A DNA stretch of 64,000 nt from UBA1715 sp045615765 (GCA_045615765.1 JAZLFM010000013.1:54452-118451); one strand, 5' to 3'. Positions 1 to 9,598 are shown, counted from the first letter of the stretch. A program made the numbers and translations. The notes: generated by a model from the sequence alone, not told the origin.

Positions 1-3000
1 CATATAATGGTACCTTACCAGTTTCTGAGATTGCACAGGTTAGTGTTGATAGCGTTCCTGTAGGAATCTATATTGTGAATGTTGTAGATTATCGTGGTTG
101 TGAACGTGCGGATACAATCGAGATGGAGCATAATACTCCAATGACTATAAATCTGCTGGATAAGACATTTGCTTCATGTACGCTTGCAGATGGTAGTGCG
201 CAAATTTCGGTTTCTGGTGGAAAGGCGTATTCTAAAAAAGGAAAGAAATATTATCTTTATGAGTGGGAAGATGGAGAAACAACAGCTTTGGCTACTAACC
301 TTGCTTTGGGAAATCATATAGTTAAAGTTTCTGATGCTCGTGGATGTATTGCTCGTGATACGATCACTATAGATTCTAAATCCGCATTGCGTGTAAAAGC
401 CCTTGCAGATGATGCTGTTATTCATTGTGAAAATGGAAAAACGGGAAAAGCATCTGCAAATGTATATTACGAAAATGGCGATACACATTCATATTCGTTT
501 TCTTGGTCTAATGGTAATTATAATGCCTCGACAGGGATTGTAACTGATTTGCCTAAGGGAACACATGTCGTAACGGTTACAGATGATGAAGGTTGCGTTC
601 AAAAGGATTCGGTAACTTTTACAGAAGGAGAATTCTTGCAGATTGCAAGTTCCACAAAAAAAGATGTTTTATGTAAAGGCGATAATTCTGGACAAATTGT
701 TCTCACTTCTGTAGAAGGTGGACAAAAACCATATTCTTATTCATGGAATAATGGTGCTTCATCGGCTATTGTTTCGGATTTGTCTGCTGGCACATATTCA
801 GTTACAGTTACTGATGCAAGTGGATGTGAAGATAACGCTACAGTTATTATAGATGAACCAACATCCCAATTAGAAGTTTCGTTAACTGCTACAACAGATG
901 AAATTTGTCCGGGGAATGGAGATGGTACAGCTTCGGTTTCTGTTGTAGGAGGTACGGGAGCATATACAATATTGTGGGATGATGTTCCTTCGATAAATAC
1001 AATGGTTGACAATCTTTTATTTGGATCTCATACAGTTGCAGCAATAGATGAAAATGGGTGTGCAACTGCACCATTGTCATTTGTAATAAATAAGAAAGCT
1101 GATATGTTACGTGTTGCTTCTTCAATAGTAACAGCACCAAAATGTGGTGAATTAGTTGGTGCAATTTCTGTTACACCTGCAGGCTCGGCAACTGGAAGCT
1201 ATGAATATACTTGGAAAGAGAATGGGGTTACAATGGCGCAAACAACTTCATCAATCTCAGGATTGAGAGTTGGTTCATATCGTTTAACTATTTCTGATGG
1301 TGTTTGTTTGTATGACACGACATTCGTCTTAGCACCAGAAGATGGAGACGATGCTGTTGGTACAATAACATATTTAGAATCGACATGTGAAGGGGATTCA
1401 TATTCTATTGCTATCTCTAATGCTTCTACAGCAGAATATACTTCGTATGAATGGAGAAATCAATCAGGTACCGTTGTTTCGACAACAGCAAATGCTTCTG
1501 GACTTACAACAGGAACATATTCAGTTTCTGCTGTAGATAAGACAGGTTGTACATTTATAGGCTCTTATCCAATTACTCAAAAAGAATTGTCTGTAGAGGC
1601 ACAGGCACAAAATGCTATCTGTAATGGTAGCAATGATGGAGTTCTTACAGCTGTTCCTAATGAAAACTTTTTAGGAACTATAACATATACTTGGTATGAT
1701 GAATCTAATCAAATAATAGGTACTGGTAAAACAATTTCAGATGTTGTCTTAGGTACATATTTTGTACAAGCATACGATGCAAATCATATGGCGTGTCCAG
1801 TAAAATCAACATCGGTAAAGATTTCGGAACCAGATGCGCTGGTCGCTGTTGCTACGGTGGTTTCACCATCATATTGTAAGTTAAAAAATAGTGAAGTTGC
1901 TGTCGAGGTTGTGAATGGTATAGCTCCATTTACATATAGTTGGAGAACTTTGTCTGATGGTGTCGTACAACAAAAGGAAACTGTTTCAGGTAGAAAGAAT
2001 TCATTTTTGACAGCATGGAGTGACGAAACATTTGTTGTCGATATTACCGACAATAGTGGCTGTATTACTTCTGCTCAGGTTCAACCTACAGATATTTCTG
2101 ATTTTTCTGTGTATGGTTTTCAAAAAGAGCCAGTTCATTGTATAGGTGATGCTACTGCTGAATTACAGGTGATATCAGTAAATGGTTATGAACCCTTTAC
2201 ATATTCTTGGTCGCACAATGCTGGCTTAAATAGTGCAATAGCTACATCTTTGTCTGCAGGAACTTATTCGGTATCAGTAACAGATTCAAAAGGTTGTAAG
2301 ACTTCATATACATTTGATGCGGTGAAAGATGCTGAATCGTTAAAAATTGAATTTACAGAAACACCAGAAATTATTTGTAATGGAAGTGTCGGAAATATTT
2401 TTGCTCGTGTTGTAGATGGAGCGAATGGCCCATATTCATATCAGTGGTTTACAAGTACTAATGAACCTCTTTCAAGTACACAAGAACTTGTTGATGTGAA
2501 AGCAGGTGAATACAAAGTTCAGGCAACAGATAAATATGGATGTACGAGTGATATAGTTTCACACACAATAAAAGAACCTGAATCGTTGTTCTCGAAATTT
2601 ACAGTGAAGATTACAGAATGTGGTGAAAATGCAAATACAGGCTCTATATCCATAGATACAATCTATGGTGGTTTGACAGATTCTGATTATCGGTTCCGTT
2701 GGACTATTGACGGTGTTGAAGGAGAATGGATGGACTGGAATGCTAATATTCCTCAGACCTTATCAGATTTGCCAGCAGGTACGTTTGTATGTACTATCAC
2801 GAATGCTACTGATTATGAGAGTTGTTTTATTTCGGATACGATGACGACAAATCCGGTCATGCCAATGTCTATCATCACTAACACAAAAGATACTCATTGT
2901 AGTTATTATAAAAGCGAAGACACGAATCTTCTTGACGGAAGTATTGAAATAACGAGCTTGAAGGAATCTCAAGGTGATTATACAAATCTTGTTGATGCGA

Positions 3001-4097
3001 ATCTTTCTGATTATACATTTGCTTGGAATGATAAGGAAAAACAAACTGGAACACTTGCCTCGCATTTGGGTATGGATTCCTATACTGTTACTGTAACAGG
3101 AAATAATGGTTGTTCAAAAACATTTGATGCAGGAACAATTGGCTCATTGGTTAGTCTTAATGGAAAAATTGTTACAACAGACAACTCTATTGAAAATCGT
3201 ACTTTGATTTGTTTGGAAGATTCAATTTCCTTATCGGCAGTAACAGATATTACTATCGCTTCTGGTTATGTTCCTACAGATGAGACAAAAACATTTGACT
3301 GGAATTCGTTAGAATATAATAAGCTTGCAACAATAAGAAATCCGTATTCTGCGACAACGGTTGTAAACCCTAACACAGAATATTATAGTGATAGTACACT
3401 TATTTCAATGTCATACACATACGATGGTTGTACATCAAAACCTGTTTATTTTTCTATTGCTCATTATGACTCTGTAGCATTTGCATTAGAAGTATATGAT
3501 TCTCTTGGTGTGTATTTAGGTGAGGATTCGCTTTCTGTTCCGAAAGACTTGCATTATTTGATAAATCCAAAAGATGAGCCTTGGTTTATAACAAAATCGG
3601 AAGATGATGGAGTTGTTTCAATTGCATGGCATTCATATAAAGCAGATATGTATGAGGTGGGAGATTTGCGTGATTCTGTTACAAATGAAAAAACATATTT
3701 GACTTCAGGCTATTATGGATTATATATTCCATGTCGTGAATCTAATTATTATACTGCGGTAGCTACTACAACACATGGTTGTAAACAACGGGCTAAAGTG
3801 TATGTAGAAGTTCATTTGGTGGATGTAATTCCTTCGGGCTTTTCGCCAAATGGTGATGGTATAAATGATACATGGATTATACCAAAACTTGTGAATTGTC
3901 CGAATGCAGTGGTTACTGTATTTAATCGTTGGGGAGTGAAAGTGTTCGAAAATAAAATGAACTATTTCGACCATCCATGGAATGGAACTTCAATTAATGG
4001 AAATCCATTGCCTATGGGAACATATTATTATGTGATAGAATATAATGATGCGGCACAAACTCCAACATCAACGGGTTCGGTGTCGATATTGAGATAG
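1..4097 (+). CDS. SprB-repeat surface adhesin with type B T9SS sorting domain (5' truncated by window edge)
   Basis: The reading frame is open to the left edge of the window; the first in-frame start-like codon is a GTG at 75, inside the repeats, so the true start lies outside. About 1365 residues are visible. They consist of SprB-type repeats of roughly 80 residues, each with a Cys near the start, a central Y-x-W-S-N-G-like strand, and an ending like L-x-A-G-T-Y-x-V-x-V-T-D-x-x-G-C. The last ~90 residues are the gliding-motility-associated C-terminal domain (CHU_C, TIGR04131), recognised by GFSPNGDGINDTW, VFNRWG and PMGTYYYVIEY. In the Flavobacterium johnsoniae adhesin SprB this domain directs export by the T9SS. 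A PorP/SprF gene starts directly after the stop, the usual partner arrangement. Likely a long cell-surface adhesin; its ligand is unknown. Confidence 0.9.
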   Translation, partial: YNGTLPVSEIAQVSVDSVPVGIYIVNVVDYRGCERADTIEMEHNTPMTINLLDKTFASCTLADGSAQISVSGGKAYSKKGKKYYLYEWEDGETTALATNLALGNHIVKVSDARGCIARDTITIDSKSALRVKALADDAVIHCENGKTGKASANVYYENGDTHSYSFSWSNGNYNASTGIVTDLPKGTHVVTVTDDEGCVQKDSVTFTEGEFLQIASSTKKDVLCKGDNSGQIVLTSVEGGQKPYSYSWNNGASSAIVSDLSAGTYSVTVTDASGCEDNATVIIDEPTSQLEVSLTATTDEICPGNGDGTASVSVVGGTGAYTILWDDVPSINTMVDNLLFGSHTVAAIDENGCATAPLSFVINKKADMLRVASSIVTAPKCGELVGAISVTPAGSATGSYEYTWKENGVTMAQTTSSISGLRVGSYRLTISDGVCLYDTTFVLAPEDGDDAVGTITYLESTCEGDSYSIAISNASTAEYTSYEWRNQSGTVVSTTANASGLTTGTYSVSAVDKTGCTFIGSYPITQKELSVEAQAQNAICNGSNDGVLTAVPNENFLGTITYTWYDESNQIIGTGKTISDVVLGTYFVQAYDANHMACPVKSTSVKISEPDALVAVATVVSPSYCKLKNSEVAVEVVNGIAPFTYSWRTLSDGVVQQKETVSGRKNSFLTAWSDETFVVDITDNSGCITSAQVQPTDISDFSVYGFQKEPVHCIGDATAELQVISVNGYEPFTYSWSHNAGLNSAIATSLSAGTYSVSVTDSKGCKTSYTFDAVKDAESLKIEFTETPEIICNGSVGNIFARVVDGANGPYSYQWFTSTNEPLSSTQELVDVKAGEYKVQATDKYGCTSDIVSHTIKEPESLFSKFTVKITECGENANTGSISIDTIYGGLTDSDYRFRWTIDGVEGEWMDWNANIPQTLSDLPAGTFVCTITNATDYESCFISDTMTTNPVMPMSIITNTKDTHCSYYKSEDTNLLDGSIEITSLKESQGDYTNLVDANLSDYTFAWNDKEKQTGTLASHLGMDSYTVTVTGNNGCSKTFDAGTIGSLVSLNGKIVTTDNSIENRTLICLEDSISLSAVTDITIASGYVPTDETKTFDWNSLEYNKLATIRNPYSATTVVNPNTEYYSDSTLISMSYTYDGCTSKPVYFSIAHYDSVAFALEVYDSLGVYLGEDSLSVPKDLHYLINPKDEPWFITKSEDDGVVSIAWHSYKADMYEVGDLRDSVTNEKTYLTSGYYGLYIPCRESNYYTAVATTTHGCKQRAKVYVEVHLVDVIPSGFSPNGDGINDTWIIPKLVNCPNAVVTVFNRWGVKVFENKMNYFDHPWNGTSINGNPLPMGTYYYVIEYNDAAQTPTSTGSVSILR

Positions 4098-5000
4098 ATG
4101 AAGAGAATAGGATTATACATAGTATTTATTTGTATGATGTTGCAAGGGGTTGCACAGCAAACGCCTTTGTACTCTCTTTATATGTTTAATGAATTTGCAT
4201 ATAATCCTGCTCTTGCTGGTAAAAAGGATTATTATGAGGCTCAGGTAAATAATAGATATCAATTTGTTGGTATTGAAAATGCTCCTGTTACTGCTACGAT
4301 AACATTAAATGGTGCTTTAAAATCTCATCCAATGGGATGGGGAGGTATGATTTATAATGATAGTCAAGGGGCTTTCACGAAATTTGGTGTATATGGAGCA
4401 TACGCATATCATTTGAAATTAGGTCGTTATTCAAAACTATCTATGGGATTGAATGTTGGTCTTATGAAATATTCAATAGATATAACGAAAATTAAATTCT
4501 TGGAAGAAGAACAAAACTTGAATGAATCAATGTACAAGTCAATTCGTCCTGATGCGACATTTGGTTTGTATTACGATGCGCGTCATTATTTTATAGGTGC
4601 TTCGTTAGATCAATTGTTTAATAATCAGATAGATGTCTCGGCTGATACAATAGCGATTGACAATACTTTAAATCGTTTTAAAAGTCACTTAAACCTTATG
4701 GCTGGTTGTAATTATTCGCTTGCTAAAAATGTTGATTTTCGTGCTTCTGCGGTTGCTCGTAAAGTGTACGCCGCTCCTTGGCAGTTTGAGGTGAGCGCCC
4801 GAGTGATGTATTATAATACAATTTGGGCAGGAGCTTCGTTCCGTACGCAAGATGCGGTTGCTCTATTTGTTGGCTATACTTATAGAAAAATGATATCGTT
4901 TGGATATTCGTATGATATCACTTATTCAAAGTTGAAAGCAGGTTCTCGTGGTGCACACGAAATATTTTTATCTGTTGCTTTCGATAATAAATCAAAATAG
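4098..5000 (+). CDS. PorP/SprF family T9SS outer-membrane protein
   Basis: A 300-residue protein with a signal peptide (hydrophobic residues 5-18, cut near GVAQQ) and the PorP/SprF family start: a YNPALAG motif near residue 35, then alternating strands typical of an outer-membrane beta-barrel. Its ATG directly follows the adhesin's stop codon with no spacer, so the two are co-transcribed and probably translationally coupled. In F. johnsoniae, cargo with type B C-terminal domains needs a cognate SprF-like protein encoded next to it for secretion or attachment. I infer the same pairing here. It could also be a general PorP, but linkage to a type B cargo favours a dedicated partner. Confidence 0.9.
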   Translation: MKRIGLYIVFICMMLQGVAQQTPLYSLYMFNEFAYNPALAGKKDYYEAQVNNRYQFVGIENAPVTATITLNGALKSHPMGWGGMIYNDSQGAFTKFGVYGAYAYHLKLGRYSKLSMGLNVGLMKYSIDITKIKFLEEEQNLNESMYKSIRPDATFGLYYDARHYFIGASLDQLFNNQIDVSADTIAIDNTLNRFKSHLNLMAGCNYSLAKNVDFRASAVARKVYAAPWQFEVSARVMYYNTIWAGASFRTQDAVALFVGYTYRKMISFGYSYDITYSKLKAGSRGAHEIFLSVAFDNKSK

Positions 5001-5005
5001 TGAAA

Positions 5006-5389
5006 ATGAAAAAAATCGCCTTGTTTGCTTTTTGCATAATTCTTATGTTTTCTTGTTCAGGAAAGAAAAAGAAATTGGATGCAAATGGATTACTTACACA
5101 AGAAGAATTGGTTTCTGTTTTAATAGATATTCATTTGTATGATGCAACAGTTTCTACTTTGCTTTCACATGAAAGTCGTGGACAGATTCAGTTGCCGCAA
5201 TCTTATTATGATTCTTTGATATTGCAAAGCCACGAATGTGACGATAGTATATTTCGTGCAAGTGTTGAGTATTACACAATGGAAGGAAAGATTAAGTCTG
5301 TATATGATGCGGTGATAGACTCATTGAATACGTTACGTATTCTTACCGAACAGGCCGAACGTGCAGAGAAAAACAATGCAAAAGAATGA
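5006..5389 (+). CDS. DUF4296 lipoprotein
   Basis: About 127 residues. A GTG at 5000 overlaps the previous stop codon, but the ATG at 5006 gives a cleaner lipoprotein signal (MKKIALFAF, then lipobox LMFSC with the acylated Cys near residue 18), so I start it there. The mature part begins with a Lys-rich stretch, followed by LTQEELVSVLIDIHLYDA, which matches the N-terminal helix of the DUF4296 family. The rest looks helical. DUF4296 proteins are Bacteroidota-specific and have no assigned biochemical role. The gene follows the PorP/SprF gene with almost no spacing and overlaps the next gene at an ATGA, so four genes probably form one transcript. Confidence 0.8.
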   Translation: MKKIALFAFCIILMFSCSGKKKKLDANGLLTQEELVSVLIDIHLYDATVSTLLSHESRGQIQLPQSYYDSLILQSHECDDSIFRASVEYYTMEGKIKSVYDAVIDSLNTLRILTEQAERAEKNNAKE

Positions 5390-5721
5390 GACGTTTGTCG
5401 GCACATTATGTTTTGCTAAATTCTCAATTAATTCAATTTGGAACTATTGTTCTTGGTGAACAGGATAGGTTTTTATCTATAGAATCTCCTCAAAAGCCAT
5501 ATAAAGAACAGCCTGGTGTAGAGTTCTACAATGGACTTTTAGCTATTGTTGATAGAAATTATAATTTAGAGGAGGTAAAGCTTGAACCTCAAAGTTCTAT
5601 TGCAACTATTTTTTGTGGAAAAGCTATAAAAGTTGGTCACGAAGTCCAGGTATTGCAGGTGTCTCCAATAAATATGGAAGATTTTTCGGCATTGCCTGAA
5701 ACTTCAGTAAAAAAACTTTAA
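5386..5721 (+). CDS. Small protein resembling an amidohydrolase that lacks its catalytic barrel
   Basis: A 111-residue protein starting in an ATGA overlap with the DUF4296 gene. It has no signal peptide. Residues 1-55 (MRRLSAHYVLL, then FGTIVL and GVEFYNGLLAI) read like the N-terminal beta-strands of Bacteroidales amidohydrolases. The last ~30 residues (VLQVSPINMEDF, then SVKKL) read like the C-terminal strands of the same enzymes. The intervening TIM barrel with its metal-binding His and Asp residues is absent. This assignment rests on my memory of family sequences and needs a search. The frame is intact and the gene sits in an operon, so it may be a maintained domain rather than simple decay. 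Its stop overlaps the stop of the convergent gene in a TTAA. Confidence 0.55.
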   Translation: MRRLSAHYVLLNSQLIQFGTIVLGEQDRFLSIESPQKPYKEQPGVEFYNGLLAIVDRNYNLEEVKLEPQSSIATIFCGKAIKVGHEVQVLQVSPINMEDFSALPETSVKKL

Positions 5722-6293
5722 TCTTCTATAAATAATTGTTTTAGAATACGATACGCATCTGCCTTTTTTGTGAGAGCTAGTGGATAAGCTCTCGAAGATG
5801 ATGGCATACGGAAAAACTGATATGTTTTTCCTCCAATTTCTACTAGTTCAAATTTACCAACTGCCGGCTTATTACAACCATATTTTCCTGATAAAACATC
5901 TGTTGCTTTCTCACCTGTTGTAACAATCGCTTTGCATTGTGGTATTTGCGAAAGAAGTTCTTCTAAATTAGTTTCTTCAACAACTTCAAGAAATTTGTCA
6001 GAGGCATTGTCTTGTAAGCGTCGAACTGCAGAAGCGGTATCGTATATGGCGAATCCTTTTTCGTTGCAGAAATCCACAACTTTTTGATAATCAAACTTTT
6101 TCTTGCCGTTTACAATGAAATAATTCGCATCATTGTACCAAATCAGTCCCCAGATTCTCCACATATCGTTGAGAAAATTAGGATAGAAGAAAGGCATAGA
6201 CCAACGCTTGGTTTGCGGTGGAAAACTTCCAAGGAATAGTACTTTCGCGTTTATTGGAAGAAATGGTTCAAGAGGGTGTTTTTCTATTTCCAT
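5718..6293 (-). CDS. Uracil-DNA glycosylase superfamily protein
   Basis: A 191-residue soluble protein. A TTG at 6302 would extend it by three codons into tex, but the ATG at 6293, one base after the tex stop, is the likelier start. Residues ~20-30 (LFLGSFPP) match the first active-site strand of uracil-DNA-glycosylase-fold proteins. AIVTTGEKA in the middle resembles the family's central strand, and RMPSSSRAYP near the C-terminus takes the position of the DNA-intercalating HPS-type motif. The expected role is excision of a deaminated or mismatched base during repair. The exact subfamily is uncertain because the canonical water-activating Asp motif is not obvious. It is probably translated from the tex transcript. 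Confidence 0.7.
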   Translation of the reverse strand: MEIEKHPLEPFLPINAKVLFLGSFPPQTKRWSMPFFYPNFLNDMWRIWGLIWYNDANYFIVNGKKKFDYQKVVDFCNEKGFAIYDTASAVRRLQDNASDKFLEVVEETNLEELLSQIPQCKAIVTTGEKATDVLSGKYGCNKPAVGKFELVEIGGKTYQFFRMPSSSRAYPLALTKKADAYRILKQLFIED

Positions 6294-6294
6294 A

Positions 6295-8412
6295 TTAGCC
6301 AATTAATGATAATCCAATACGTTTACGTTGTATGTCAACGTCTATTACGGTTACTTCAACTTGTTGCTGCAATTTTAATATTTCAGCAGGATTGCTTACG
6401 TAGTGGTCTGCCATATTGGAGATGTGTATTAGACCATTCTCATGTACGCCAATATCGACAAACGCTCCGAAATTGGTGATATTGGTTACTATTCCTGGAT
6501 ATGTATGGCCGATTTTCACGTCGTTGATTGTTTGTAACGTAGAATCAAAGGCAAATTCTTTGATCGTAGTGCGACAGTCGCGTCCAGGTTTTTCTAATTC
6601 ATTTGCAATGTCTTTAAGAGTTGGTAAACCAACAGTTTCGGTGACATATCGGGAAAGAACAATGTTTTTCTGCTGTGTTGTGTTAGTAATCAAATCCGAT
6701 ATGCTGCAATTGAGGTCTTTGGCCATTTTTTCTACAATTGCATAACTTTCAGGGTGTACGGCAGTATTGTCTAAAGGATTCTTTGCACCGGGAATTCTAA
6801 GGAAACCTGCACATTGTTCGTATGCTTTTGCACCAAGACGAGGCACTTTTGTAAGTTCCTTTCTCGATGTAAAAGCACCGTGTTCCGATCGATAGTCTAT
6901 AATGTTTTGTGCTAATTGTGGACCAAGTCCTGAAATGTAGGTGAGTAGATGTTTGCTGGCAGTGTTAAGATTTACCCCAACCATATTTACACTGTTTATG
7001 ACAGTTTGATCCAATGCTTTTTTCAACTTTGTTTGGTCAACATCGTGCTGATATTGTCCTACACCAATAGACTTTGCATCAATTTTAACTAATTCAGCAA
7101 GTGGGTCCATTAATCTTCTTCCAATGGAAACCGCTCCACGAACCGTAACATCTTTGTCGGGAAATTCTTCACGGGCAATTGCCGATGCAGAATAAATGGA
7201 GGCGCCATTCTCGCTTACTACGAATATTTGTACATGTTGTGGAATAGTACAATTGCGGACAAATAACTCGGTTTCCCTGCTTGCAGTTCCGTTTCCTATA
7301 GAAATAGCTTCGATGGAGAATTGCTCTATTAAATATTCAATAGATTTTTTTGCTTCAAATTGTTTTGAAACAGGAGGATGTGGAAAGATAGTCTCATTAT
7401 GAAGTAGTTTTCCTTGTGCATCAAGGCACACGACTTTACAGCCAGTACGAAATCCTGGATCGATAGCAAGCACACGTTTTTCTCCTAATGGTGCGGCAAG
7501 TAGAAGTTGTCTAAGATTTTCTGTAAAAACTTGTATGGCTTCATCGTCGGCTTTTTCTTTACTTGCCGCTGCAAATTCATTTTCTATAGAAGGTTTTATC
7601 AGTCGTTTGTATGAATCGCTAACAGCAAGCTCTACTTGTTGAGAGGATTCTGTATTTCCTCGTACAAAAAGCGGTTTAATGCTATCGATAGCTTTATCAT
7701 CCTCAGGTGCGATGGAAACGCGTAAAAATCCTTCGTTTTCACCGCGTCTCATAGCAAGAAGTCTATGTGACGAACAGCGTTTTAGTAGATCTTTTGTGTC
7801 GAAGTAATCTTTGTATTTTTCAGCTTCGGTTTCTTTGCCTTTTATTACTTTTGATTGAATAACAGCTTCGTATGTAAACACGCGCCGAATACGATTTCTG
7901 GCAGCTTCGTTTTCGTTAACCCATTCAGCAATAATGTCTCGTGCGCCTTGTAAGGCAGCTTTTGTGTCGGAAACATTGTTTCGTACAAAGGCAAGCGCTC
8001 GTTCTTCTACATTGCGCTCGTTTTGTTTCATAAGAATTTTTGCGAGCGGTTCCAAACCATTTTCCCGAGCAATGTCTGCTTTGGTTCGTTTGTGTGGTTT
8101 GTAGGGCAAATAGATATCTTCAAGTTCCGTAAGGGTAGTACAATCGTGAATTCTTTTTTGTAGTTCAGGTGTGAGTTTCCCTTGTTCTTTTATGCTTTGT
8201 AAAATTGTCTCTTTTCTTTTGGCAAATTCATTCAATTTTTCGAACAGGGTTTGGATTTCTTGAATTTGCACCTCATTTAAGGCGCCAGTCATTTCTTTTC
8301 TGTATCGACTGATGAAAGGGATAGTAGCGCCTTCAGACAAAAGTTTTAGCGTGTTTTCTACTTGCTTTTCTTGTATAGAAAGATTATTTGCTATGATGGA
8401 AGAGAATTGCAT
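6295..8412 (-). CDS. tex: Tex, RNA-binding transcription accessory protein
   Basis: 705 residues from the ATG at 8412; an in-frame ATG at 8427 would add five residues of weak coding character. Domains in order: helical Tex N-terminal region with FISRYRKEMTGAL (residues ~35-50); a YqgF/RNase H-like domain starting at VLAIDPGFRTGCKV (~330); helix-hairpin-helix repeats with LTYISGLGPQLAQNII (~500); and a C-terminal S1 RNA-binding domain (~640-705) with GIVTNITNFGAFVDIGV. This is the complete domain order of Tex. Family members bind RNA and act on transcription and RNA surveillance in the cytoplasm. The downstream glycosylase-like gene begins one base after the stop. Confidence 0.95.
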   Translation of the reverse strand: MQFSSIIANNLSIQEKQVENTLKLLSEGATIPFISRYRKEMTGALNEVQIQEIQTLFEKLNEFAKRKETILQSIKEQGKLTPELQKRIHDCTTLTELEDIYLPYKPHKRTKADIARENGLEPLAKILMKQNERNVEERALAFVRNNVSDTKAALQGARDIIAEWVNENEAARNRIRRVFTYEAVIQSKVIKGKETEAEKYKDYFDTKDLLKRCSSHRLLAMRRGENEGFLRVSIAPEDDKAIDSIKPLFVRGNTESSQQVELAVSDSYKRLIKPSIENEFAAASKEKADDEAIQVFTENLRQLLLAAPLGEKRVLAIDPGFRTGCKVVCLDAQGKLLHNETIFPHPPVSKQFEAKKSIEYLIEQFSIEAISIGNGTASRETELFVRNCTIPQHVQIFVVSENGASIYSASAIAREEFPDKDVTVRGAVSIGRRLMDPLAELVKIDAKSIGVGQYQHDVDQTKLKKALDQTVINSVNMVGVNLNTASKHLLTYISGLGPQLAQNIIDYRSEHGAFTSRKELTKVPRLGAKAYEQCAGFLRIPGAKNPLDNTAVHPESYAIVEKMAKDLNCSISDLITNTTQQKNIVLSRYVTETVGLPTLKDIANELEKPGRDCRTTIKEFAFDSTLQTINDVKIGHTYPGIVTNITNFGAFVDIGVHENGLIHISNMADHYVSNPAEILKLQQQVEVTVIDVDIQRKRIGLSLIG

Positions 8413-8499
8413 ACAACGAAAATTCATAAAATTGTGGTAAAAGTAGTTTTTTATTGAAGACTTTTTAATTGTAGCATAAAAGAAATCCGTTCAGAAATG

Positions 8500-8507
8500 T
8501 AATTTTG
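8500..8507 (+). promoter_or_regulatory. Putative Bacteroidota -7 box for thiL
   Basis: TAATTTTG matches the TAnnTTTG -7 consensus of the Bacteroidota primary sigma factor and lies 11 bases before the thiL ATG at 8519. No clear -33 TTTG is present at the usual distance. Confidence 0.4.
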
Positions 8508-8518
8508 CAAAAAACAAA

Positions 8519-9559
8519 ATGATGGAAAAACAAAGAACTCTTGAAGAAGTTGGTGAATTTGGTTTGATAGACATTCTAACAAAGCCGTTTTCAACATCGG
8601 AAACTACAATAAAAGGCGTTGGTGACGATTGTGCTGTATTACCATACAGTGAATCTGAATACGCATTGGTAACTACAGATTTATTGATGGAAGGTATTCA
8701 TTTTGATTTAGTGTATTCTCCATTAAAACATATTGGCTATAAAGCTGTTATGGTTAATGCATCGGATGTGTATGCGATGAATGGTACTCCTAAGAAAATG
8801 ACTGTTTCCATAGCGGTTTCCGCAAAATTTTCTGTTGACGCTTTGGAACAACTTTACGAAGGTATGCGTATAGCGTGCGAACGTATTGGAGTTGAATTAA
8901 TAGGTGGTGATACATCAGCCTCAATGACGGGATTGGCTATCAGCATAACGATGTTGGGAACAGTTTCAAAAGATAAAATTGTGTATCGTTCGGGAGCAAA
9001 ACCAACAGATTTGATTTGTGTCTCTGGAGATTTGGGTGCCGCTTATGCAGGTTTGCAGGTTTTGCAGCGTGAAAAGGCGGTATTTAACGGAGGTAAAGGC
9101 GCACAACCAAAGTTAGAAGGATATGAATATCCATTACAAAGAATCTTAAAACCAGAGGCTCGTTATGATATATTGGCTGAACTTTCGAAACAAAATATTA
9201 AGCCAACCAGTATGATAGATATTTCTGACGGTTTGACTTCGGAATTGTTCCATATTTGTAAACAATCTCAAGTTGGTTGTAAGATTTATGAGGAAAGACT
9301 TCCGATTAATGTACAAACTGTTGAAGTCTGCAAGGAATTTTCTATGGAACCACTTATTCCTGCACTACACGGTGGTGAAGATTATGAATTGTTGTTTACC
9401 GTGCCGCTTAGTCAATATGAAGCTATTAAGAAGGTGAAAGATGTTTCTGTAATTGGAAATATTGTAGAAGCAAGTCAGGAAATGGGTATGATTTCACGCT
9501 CTGGTGACTTTGTACATTTGAAAGCTCAAGGTTGGAATGCAACCTATGTAAAAAAATAA
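8519..9559 (+). CDS. thiL: Thiamine-monophosphate kinase
   Basis: 346 residues, the normal family length. The AIRS-like kinase motifs appear in order: GVGDDCAVL near residue 32 (nucleotide/metal loop), DLLMEGIHF near 60, VNASDVYAMNG near 85, GGDTSAS near 130, DISDGLTSEL near 240 and HGGEDYELLF near 290. ThiL phosphorylates thiamine monophosphate to thiamine pyrophosphate with ATP, the last step of cofactor synthesis. It is divergent from tex and has its own -7 box. An alternative start one codon later (ATG at 8522) is equally possible. No thi-box riboswitch is visible upstream, and no other thiamine genes are in the window. Confidence 0.95.
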   Translation: MMEKQRTLEEVGEFGLIDILTKPFSTSETTIKGVGDDCAVLPYSESEYALVTTDLLMEGIHFDLVYSPLKHIGYKAVMVNASDVYAMNGTPKKMTVSIAVSAKFSVDALEQLYEGMRIACERIGVELIGGDTSASMTGLAISITMLGTVSKDKIVYRSGAKPTDLICVSGDLGAAYAGLQVLQREKAVFNGGKGAQPKLEGYEYPLQRILKPEARYDILAELSKQNIKPTSMIDISDGLTSELFHICKQSQVGCKIYEERLPINVQTVEVCKEFSMEPLIPALHGGEDYELLFTVPLSQYEAIKKVKDVSVIGNIVEASQEMGMISRSGDFVHLKAQGWNATYVKK

Positions 9560-9590
9560 ATTTTGTCTATCGTGATACGGTAGATTTAAC

Positions 9591-9598
9591 TACTTTTG
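9591..9598 (+). promoter_or_regulatory. Putative -7 box for the GT117/DUF2723 gene
   Basis: TACTTTTG fits TAnnTTTG and lies 19 bases before the ATG at 9618. A TTTG at 9562-9565 is 25 bases upstream, longer than the usual spacing. Confidence 0.35.

Noticed and set aside
889..1164. Leucine/His-rich minus-strand frames within the adhesin gene
   Set aside because: They are low-complexity products of reading TG/AC-rich repeat DNA backwards and match no family.
6276..6479. Frame on the plus strand across the tex/glycosylase junction
   Set aside because: It is antisense to two well-supported genes and has no coding signature.
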